Shown: positions 1-4,157 of the stretch, piece by piece
Numbering within the stretch: position 1 is the first letter of the stretch
How the letters are laid out: each line of letters begins with the position of its first letter
Assembly (NCBI GenBank): GCA_050252545.1
Contig: JBFWKS010000269.1
Span: forward strand, 1 to 6,050
DNA length: 6,050 nucleotides
Direction of reading: 5' to 3'
Origin: Patulibacter sp050252545
Lineage (GTDB): Bacteria > Actinomycetota > Thermoleophilia > Solirubrobacterales > Solirubrobacteraceae
Notes under the pieces: generated by a model
What the model saw: the letters and a program-made list of their open reading frames with translations, nothing else
What the model was told of the DNA's origin: nothing
Databases searched by the model: none
Translations under genes and position numbers: made by a program

Positions 1-1207
1 GGGCGGTGCTGGTCGCCGAGATGCCGGTGCCGCCGGCGTTCGTCGCCTTCACCGCGCAGCCGATCTTCCAGCCGCGGTCGCTCTTGCGGATCCGGTAGAG
101 CTTGGACCGGCTCCACTTGGTGTCGCGCTCGCGCTTCCCCTTCATCCGGAAGAAGAGGTACCGGAACTTCGGCTTGCCCTTCCAGGCGCCGCGGCGGCAG
201 GTGACCCGACTCCCCACCCGCTTGGTGCCCTTGAGCTTGATCTTCTGCCCACCGCGCGGCGACATCGGGATCTGGGCGGACGTCACGTCCTGCCCCGCCA
301 GTGCGGCGTCGACGAAGGTGCGGATCTCGGGGGCCGAGACGTTGGCGAAGAGGTTGTAGCCGATCTCGCAACGTCCGGCCGACACGTTGGTGATCCCGAC
401 GAGCACGCTGCCGAGGCTGCCGGTGCCACCGCTGTCGCCCTGGCACGCACCGTGGCGCGTGCGGAAGGTGCAGAGCATCACCGCCGGCGCGTCGACCCCG
501 CACAGCCCCGACGGCACGGTGTAGGTGGTGACCGACCGCAGCTGACCGAAGTCGTCGGCGCTCGTCGCGGTGATCCCGTATCCGGTCGCCTTGATCTTGC
601 GGCCACCGGCGAGCACCTGGTTGAGCGGCGCGAGCGGCAACGCCTGGACGTTGGCGTTGAACGCCAGGGGCCGGGCGAGGGTCAGGACCGCGGCGTCGGC
701 GTCGAACGAGTCGTCGCGGTAGTTCGGGTGGATCCGGACCGCGGCCGCGGGGATGATCTGACCGGAGGCGTGCGATGCGCGGTCGTTGATGTTGGCGATC
801 CCGGCCGCGACGAGGACGTTGCCGGGCGTGGCGACGACACCGCCCTCCCGCACGCAGTGGGCGGCGGTGAGGACGTGCAGCGGGTCGATGATCGTGCCGC
901 TGCACGACGCGTACTCGTTGGCGCCGAACTCGACCTGCAGCGCGACCGAGTACGGCGTGTCTGCGGTCGCCGCACTGGCCGTTCCACCGATGATCCGCGG
1001 CGACGCCGTCCGGTCGCCGGACGTCCCGCCGTGGGCCCGGCCGTCGCCGAGGGTCTTGCCGGCGGGGGGTGCGACGGCCGATCGGCCGATCCCGACGCCG
1101 TCATCGGCACGAGCCGTCGCGCCGCCGAGGAGCACGAGCAGGGCTCCGCACACGAGCAGGGTGAGGGGGAGCAACAGGCTCCGGCGCAGGACGTGGGACG
1201 CGACCAT
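1..1207 (-). CDS. Secreted S1-family (chymotrypsin-fold) serine protease with C-terminal Ig-like module, 3' end cut off
   Basis: The reading frame runs open from an ATG at 1205-1207 to the left edge, giving 402 visible residues and no stop. Residues 1-34 form a Sec signal peptide: Arg8-Arg9, a Leu-rich core, and an ATARA-type cleavage site before Asp35. A short pro-segment (35-71) precedes RIIGG, so activation is expected between Arg71 and Ile72. The S1 triad is visible: His117 in TAAHC, Asp171 in DADAAVL and Ser259 in GDSGG. Likely disulfides are C102-C118, C236-C246 and C255-C280. Residue 253, at the chymotrypsin-189 pocket position, is Gly rather than trypsin's Asp, so Arg/Lys specificity is unlikely; the usual Pro after GDSGG is Thr. 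Residues about 310-402 form a Lys/Arg-rich Ig-like module (C337, W342, C384, then ATNAGG) of a type common in Thermoleophilia secreted proteins. The role is extracellular proteolysis; the substrate is unknown. More modules may follow outside the window. Confidence 0.93.
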   Translation of the reverse strand, partial: MVASHVLRRSLLLPLTLLVCGALLVLLGGATARADDGVGIGRSAVAPPAGKTLGDGRAHGGTSGDRTASPRIIGGTASAATADTPYSVALQVEFGANEYASCSGTIIDPLHVLTAAHCVREGGVVATPGNVLVAAGIANINDRASHASGQIIPAAAVRIHPNYRDDSFDADAAVLTLARPLAFNANVQALPLAPLNQVLAGGRKIKATGYGITATSADDFGQLRSVTTYTVPSGLCGVDAPAVMLCTFRTRHGACQGDSGGTGSLGSVLVGITNVSAGRCEIGYNLFANVSAPEIRTFVDAALAGQDVTSAQIPMSPRGGQKIKLKGTKRVGSRVTCRRGAWKGKPKFRYLFFRMKGKRERDTKWSRSKLYRIRKSDRGWKIGCAVKATNAGGTGISATSTA

Positions 1208-1210
1208 CTG

Positions 1211-1222
1211 CTCCCCACCGTA
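1211..1222 (-). promoter_or_regulatory. Ribosome-binding-like GGGGAG and -10-like TACGGT before the protease start
   Basis: Read on the minus strand, GGGGAG (1211-1216) lies three bases before the ATG at 1207 and is the only purine-rich candidate Shine-Dalgarno there, with tight spacing. Just upstream, TACGGT (1217-1222) fits a TAnnnT -10 element. No recognisable -35 hexamer sits 16-18 bases further upstream. The two signals are hard to reconcile: use of this -10 would start the RNA about at the ATG and exclude the Shine-Dalgarno. The ATG is supported mainly because it begins a clean signal peptide. Confidence 0.3.
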
Positions 1223-1224
1223 CC

Positions 1225-1236
1225 GGTCGATCGACC
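1225..1236. repeat. Perfect 12-bp palindrome upstream of the protease gene
   Basis: GGTCGATCGACC is identical to its reverse complement. It lies 18-29 bases upstream of the protease ATG, directly behind the -10-like TACGGT, where a repressor or activator could bind. It could also be chance, since GATC/CGATCG-type words are common in GC-rich DNA. Confidence 0.4.
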
Positions 1237-1267
1237 CTCCGGCGGCGGTTCGGCCGAGGGTTCACGG

Positions 1268-1297
1268 CGACCTGGCCCACACCGACCTGGCCCACAC
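1268..1297. repeat. Exact 15-bp tandem duplication
   Basis: CGACCTGGCCCACAC occurs twice back to back (1268-1282 and 1283-1297) with no mismatch, about 60-90 bases upstream of the protease start. A period of 15 bp does not keep the copies on one helical face as well as 10 or 21 bp would, so paired operator sites are only one explanation; slippage duplication is the simplest. Confidence 0.9.
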
Positions 1298-1369
1298 GCT
1301 CCACCCGACGGCGATCGGGTCGGACGACGACGGTCCGGTCCGACCGGGGGCGGCGTTGGGGGGGGTGTG

Positions 1370-1399
1370 ACGAAGGCCGCCGGAAACGGCGGGGTTCGT
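1370..1399. repeat. Hairpin 1 of the array (copy 1)
   Basis: The outer stem is ACGAA with TTCGT, followed by a GG/GG internal mismatch. The inner stem is CCGCCG (1377-1382) with CGGCGG (1387-1392). The loop is GAAA on the plus strand, a GNRA tetraloop, and TTTC on the minus strand. The same structure recurs in the other two copies. Confidence 0.75.
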
Positions 1400-1441
1400 G
1401 GCATCGTCGGGCGGGGTGGTCGGCGGCGTTGGGGGGGTGTG

Positions 1442-1471
1442 ACGAAGGCCGCCGGAAACGGCGGGGTTCGT
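1442..1471. repeat. Hairpin 2 of the array (copy 2)
   Basis: This stretch is base-for-base identical to the hairpin in copy 1: inner stem CCGCCG (1449-1454) with CGGCGG (1459-1464), GAAA loop, and outer ACGAA/TTCGT stem across a GG/GG mismatch. Confidence 0.75.
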
Positions 1472-1514
1472 GGCATCGTCGGGCGGGGTGGCCGGCGGCG
1501 TTGGGGGGGGTGTG

Positions 1515-1544
1515 ACGAAGGCCGCCGGAAACGGCGGGGTTCGT
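1515..1544 (-). terminator. Hairpin 3 of the array, candidate transcription terminator for map
   Basis: This is the first of the three hairpins that a transcript leaving map would meet, 94 bases past the stop codon. It has the 6-bp GC stem, 4-base loop and outer A/T-containing stem of the other copies. On the plus strand pairing extends outward to GTGACGAA against TTCGTTAC with one G-T pair. The minus-strand RNA lacks a U tract after the stem (it continues CACA and then a C run), so a classic intrinsic terminator is not shown. Three in tandem could still act as a barrier or RNA 3'-end stabiliser. Confidence 0.35.
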
Positions 1545-1551
1545 TACCGGT

Positions 1552-1599
1552 CCCGGCCGACCACCTACCCGCGACCCCGGCCGACCACCCACCGCGACC
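1552..1599. repeat. Degenerate 24/25-bp tandem duplication downstream of map
   Basis: Copy 1 (1552-1576) and copy 2 (1576-1599) both read CCCGGCCGACCACC, then a short variable part (TACC against CA), then CCGCGACC; they overlap by one C. More CCGACC words follow up to about 1620. No duplication of the neighbouring 72/73-bp unit is involved, so this is a separate small repeat. Confidence 0.7.
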
Positions 1600-1637
1600 G
1601 CAGCGGGCCGACCGGCCGACCCGCCTCGTCCAACCGC

Positions 1638-2507
1638 TCAGTGCGGCACGTGCGTCGTCAGGACGCGGGTCCCGTCCTCGGTGACGAGGATCGTGTGCTC
1701 CTCCTGGGCGCAGCGGGATCCATCGACGGTCACCGCCGTCCACTCGTCCTCCTCCCAGATCCGGGCGTCGGGCGATCCGAGGGTGAGCATCGGCTCGATC
1801 GTCAGCGTCTGCCCGACGAAGAACCGGCTCGTGGCGCGCTTGTCGTACTGGTGCGGCACGTGGAGCCCGTCGTGGAACGCGGGACCCACCCCGTGCCCGC
1901 CGAACTGGTGGACGATCCCGTACCGGCGGCGGACGCTCTTCTCGATCGCGCGGCCGACCTCACGGACCTGCGCGCCGGGCCGCACGGCGGCGATGCCCGC
2001 CTCCAGCGCCTGCCGGGTGGCCTCCATGAGGTCGAGCGAGCGCTGGTCGACCTCGCCGACGGCGAACGTCTGGTTGAGATCGCCGTGCATCCCGTCGACG
2101 TACGCGGTGACGTCGACGCAGATGACGTCACCCTCCTCGAGCGTCGTGTCGAGGTCGGGGATGCCGTGGCAGATGACCTCGTTGATCGACGTGCAGATCG
2201 ACTTGGGGTACCCGTTGTAGTTCAGGGTCGACGGATAGGCGCCCCGGGAGATCATCGCCTCGTGGGCGATCTCGTCGAGCGCGTCGGTCGTCACGCCGGG
2301 GGCGATCACGGCGGCGACCTCGGCCAGGGCGGCACTGGCGACATCGGCGGCATGGGCGATCGCGTCGATCTCGTCGGGGGTCCGTGGGCGTGGCGGCACG
2401 CTCGGACCGGGATCGCCGAGCAGCGCATAGGGCGGACGGTCGATCCCGCGAGGCACCTTGCGCCGCGGGGAGAGCCGTCCGGGGCGGAGCGGGGCGCGCG
2501 TGGACAT
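1638..2507 (-). CDS. map: Type I methionine aminopeptidase (actinobacterial MetAP1c type)
   Basis: The 289-residue cytosolic metalloenzyme removes the initiator Met from nascent proteins with a small second residue. The pita-bread fold is complete, with metal ligands Asp132 (VDVTAY), Asp143 (HGD), His205 (GHGVG), Glu238 (TIEPM) and Glu270 (QEEHT), plus substrate-contacting His114 (CHGIP). Residues 1-40 form a Pro/Arg-rich extension (LSPRRKVP, then RPPY) like that of the mycobacterial type Ic enzyme, where PxxP motifs have been linked to ribosome or partner binding. This extension fixes the start at the ATG of 2505-2507; an in-frame ATG at 2633 would add 42 residues with no family resemblance. 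No Shine-Dalgarno precedes the start, and a -10-like hexamer lies seven bases upstream, suggesting a leaderless mRNA. It is divergent from purF. Actinobacteria often carry a second map beside secY/adk; this copy is outside that context. Confidence 0.97.
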   Translation of the reverse strand: MSTRAPLRPGRLSPRRKVPRGIDRPPYALLGDPGPSVPPRPRTPDEIDAIAHAADVASAALAEVAAVIAPGVTTDALDEIAHEAMISRGAYPSTLNYNGYPKSICTSINEVICHGIPDLDTTLEEGDVICVDVTAYVDGMHGDLNQTFAVGEVDQRSLDLMEATRQALEAGIAAVRPGAQVREVGRAIEKSVRRRYGIVHQFGGHGVGPAFHDGLHVPHQYDKRATSRFFVGQTLTIEPMLTLGSPDARIWEEDEWTAVTVDGSRCAQEEHTILVTEDGTRVLTTHVPH

Positions 2508-2514
2508 CGACACG

Positions 2515-2520
2515 AATCTA
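2515..2520 (-). promoter_or_regulatory. -10 element TAGATT, probable leaderless promoter of map
   Basis: On the minus strand TAGATT matches the TAnnnT consensus and ends seven bases before the map ATG, so transcription would begin at or beside the A of the start codon. It sits in the most AT-rich ten bases of the intergenic region, and ATCTAGAT (2516-2523) is also an 8-bp palindrome. No clear -35 hexamer is found 16-18 bases upstream and there is no TGn extension. The absence of any Shine-Dalgarno fits a leaderless message. Confidence 0.5.
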
Positions 2521-2645
2521 GATGGTCCGTCCGCCCGTCGCCGCGTCGCGGTGGTCGACGCGCGTTCTCGGCGCAGGAGCAGGCACTTCCCGCGGGTGGG
2601 GCGCCGGGGAGCATCCGGGGCGCCGCTCGGCACGAAGGGGGGTCG

Positions 2646-2670
2646 CCTCGACGGCTGCTACCGTCGGAGG
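2646..2670 (+). promoter_or_regulatory. Extended -10 (TGC TACCGT) inside an inverted repeat upstream of purF
   Basis: TGCTACCGT (2656-2664) fits an extended -10 (TGn before TAnnnT) on the purF strand, about 50 bases before the purF ATG. It is overlapped by the inverted repeat CGACGG (2649-2654), six-base loop, CCGTCG (2661-2666). Outer arms CCT (2646-2648) and AGG (2668-2670) also pair if G2667 is bulged. A dyad over a -10 could be an operator, but no known purine regulator site is recognised. There is no convincing -35. GGAGG at 2666-2670 is too far from the ATG to serve as its ribosome site. Confidence 0.35.
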
Positions 2671-2714
2671 CGGCTTCGCGCACCCTCTGACCCTCCGAAT
2701 CGCGTTGCTCCTTC

Positions 2715-4157
2715 ATGGCTGCTGAGACGCCCGACCACCGTGAAGGCCCGCGCGACGAGTGCGGGGTGTTCGCGGTATACGCACCCGGCCGCGACGTGGC
2801 GAAGTTCGCGTACTACGGCCTCTACGCGCTACAACACCGTGGCCAGGAGTCGGCGGGCATCGCCTCGGCCGACATCGGCGGCTACATCATCACCCAGCGT
2901 GCGCTGGGCCTCGTGAGCCAGGTCTTCGCCGAGCACGATCTGCGGGCGCTCGCGGGCGACATGGCGATCGGTCACACCCGCTACTCCACCACGGGCGGCA
3001 ACGACTGGGAGAACTCCCAGCCGATCCACCGCAACGACCACCGCGAGCTCGCCCTCGCCCACAACGGCAACCTCGTCAACGCGGTCGAGCTCCACGCCGA
3101 GCTCGTCGCCCACGGGGTCCGCTTCCGCGCCACCACCGACTCCGAGATCATGGCGGCGCTGCTCGCCACGTCGACGGCGCCGTCGCTGGAGGATGCGATC
3201 GCCGAGGCGATGCCGCGGCTCAAGGGCGCCTACGCCACGGTCGTGATGGACCGTGACCGCGTCTACGCGTTCCGTGACCCCCACGGGATCCGGCCGATGG
3301 TCCTGGGCCGGATCGAGGACCGCTGGGTCGTCGCGTCGGAGACCTGCGCGCTCGACATCATCGGCGCGAAGTACGAGCGGGACGTCGAGCCGGGCGAGCT
3401 GCTCGTCCTCGATGAGCGCGGCGTCACCAGCCGCCAGGTCCTGCCCGGTCAACGCCGGGCGGCCTGCCTGTTCGAGTACATCTACTTCGCCCGCCCCGAC
3501 TCGCGGATGAACGGGCGGCTGCTGCAGCGCAGCCGGTCGCGGATGGGTGAGCTGCTCGCCGCCGAGGCCCCCGCCCCGGGCGCCGACCTCGTGGTCGCGG
3601 TCCCCGATTCCGGCATTCCCGCCGCCCGTGGGTTCTCCAAGGCGAGCGGCATCCCGATGGACGACGGGTTCGTGAAGAACCGCTACGTCCAGCGCACGTT
3701 CATCCAGCCCGGCGACGAGCTGCGCCAGCACGGCCTGCGGCTGAAGTTCAACCCGCTGCCCGAGATCATCGGCGGCAAGAGCCTCGTCGTCGTCGACGAT
3801 TCGATCGTGCGCGGCAACACGACCCGGCAGCTGGTCAAGATGCTCCGGGAGGCCGGGGCGCGCGAGGTCCACTTCCGGATCACCGCGCCGCCGATCCGCA
3901 ACCCCTGCCACTACGGCGTCGACATGTCGAGCCGCGAGGAGATGGTCGCCCACCGGCGGACCGTCGACGAGATCCGCGACCACATCGGGTGCGACTCGGT
4001 GGCGTACCTGTCGATCGACGGCGTGTACGAGGCGATCGGCGGGGCGAGCAGCGGCCACTGCGACGCCTGCTTCACCGGCAACTACCCGATCCCCGGTAGC
4101 GAGGGCCACCTCGGCAAGTTCGCGCTGGAGAGCGCGCTGCCGATGGCCAAGGCGTGA
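2715..4157 (+). CDS. purF: Amidophosphoribosyltransferase (glutamine PRPP amidotransferase), Fe-S type
   Basis: This cytosolic enzyme catalyses the first committed step of de novo purine synthesis: PRPP plus glutamine gives 5-phosphoribosylamine, glutamate and pyrophosphate. The 480-residue length is normal. The N-terminal Ntn glutaminase domain starts at nucleophile Cys16 (DECGVF), preceded by a 15-residue propeptide removed by self-cleavage as in the Bacillus-type enzyme. Other glutaminase signatures are GHTRYSTTG (86-94), HNGN (116-119) and TTDSE (140-144). The phosphoribosyltransferase domain has the PRPP loop VVVDDSIVRGNTT (358-370). Four cysteines placed as 4Fe-4S ligands are present (C251, C398, C449, C452), predicting an oxygen-sensitive cluster. 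No Shine-Dalgarno precedes the ATG; the start is chosen because it gives a propeptide of usual length. The stop overlaps recQ by four bases. In many bacteria purF is followed by purM; here it is followed by a helicase gene. Confidence 0.98.
   Translation: MAAETPDHREGPRDECGVFAVYAPGRDVAKFAYYGLYALQHRGQESAGIASADIGGYIITQRALGLVSQVFAEHDLRALAGDMAIGHTRYSTTGGNDWENSQPIHRNDHRELALAHNGNLVNAVELHAELVAHGVRFRATTDSEIMAALLATSTAPSLEDAIAEAMPRLKGAYATVVMDRDRVYAFRDPHGIRPMVLGRIEDRWVVASETCALDIIGAKYERDVEPGELLVLDERGVTSRQVLPGQRRAACLFEYIYFARPDSRMNGRLLQRSRSRMGELLAAEAPAPGADLVVAVPDSGIPAARGFSKASGIPMDDGFVKNRYVQRTFIQPGDELRQHGLRLKFNPLPEIIGGKSLVVVDDSIVRGNTTRQLVKMLREAGAREVHFRITAPPIRNPCHYGVDMSSREEMVAHRRTVDEIRDHIGCDSVAYLSIDGVYEAIGGASSGHCDACFTGNYPIPGSEGHLGKFALESALPMAKA

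Larger units (their letters stand above)
1351..1544. repeat. Tandem array, 2.7 copies of a 72/73-bp unit with hairpin and poly-G tract
   Basis: Copies begin at 1351, 1424 and 1496, each with CGGCGTT. Copy 1 is 73 bp, copy 2 is 72 bp, and copy 3 stops matching after 1544 (49 bp). Apart from the G-run length (8, 7 and 8 bases) and a T/C difference near the end of the unit (1420 against 1492), the copies are identical, pointing to recent duplication or ongoing homogenisation. Each unit contains the G run, then TGTG, then a 30-nt inverted repeat, then a GC-rich spacer. The one-base change in G-run length shifts any reading frame between copies, which argues against coding. It differs from a CRISPR array because there are no unique spacers. 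It may belong to a dispersed intergenic repeat family, but one window cannot show that. Confidence 0.95.
1208..1637. other. 430-bp gene-free region between map and the protease, rich in repeats
   Basis: No convincing gene is present. Long frames cross it on both strands, but they also run through the protease and map genes and have the Arg/Pro/Gly-rich composition expected of GC-rich non-coding DNA. From the protease side the region holds weak start signals, a 12-bp palindrome, an exact 15-bp tandem duplication, the 72/73-bp hairpin-bearing array and a degenerate 24/25-bp duplication ending about 38 bases from the map stop. Between 1345 and 1544 the plus strand is strongly G-biased, unlike the flanking genes. 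Because map and the protease are both on the minus strand, this stretch is the 3' flank of map and the 5' flank of the protease. Confidence 0.8.

Noticed and set aside
1351..1544. CRISPR array
   Set aside because: The whole 72/73-bp unit repeats; there are no unique spacers between short repeats, and no cas genes are in the window.
1351..1544. Insertion-sequence remnant or attachment site
   Set aside because: No transposase or integrase fragment, terminal inverted repeats, target duplication or tRNA gene is visible around the array.
452..1684. Plus-strand 410-codon open frame across the protease and the repeat region
   Set aside because: It runs antisense to the protease, whose signal peptide, His/Asp/Ser triad and cysteines are unmistakable. 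Its product is low-complexity Arg/Gly/Val/Asp-rich, typical of antisense frames in GC-rich DNA.
682..1743. Minus-strand 353-codon frame containing Pro-rich 24-residue repeats
   Set aside because: It overlaps the protease in another frame and the 3' end of map. The peptide repeat merely reflects the DNA repeat, and the one-base change in the G run breaks frame between copies 1 and 2.
2508..2633. Longer map with a start at 2633
   Set aside because: The extra 42 residues (MPSGAPDAPRR onward) have no counterpart in the MetAP1c family, whereas homology begins immediately after the ATG at 2507.
2522..2725. Small plus-strand frame (67 codons) between map and purF
   Set aside because: It overlaps the purF start in another frame, has no ribosome-binding site, and its Arg/Gly/Ala-rich composition is that of background sequence.
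2829..4109. Minus-strand 426-codon open frame
   Set aside because: It is fully antisense to purF, which has every catalytic and Fe-S residue. The translation is Val/Ala/Arg/Asp-rich with no recognisable family.
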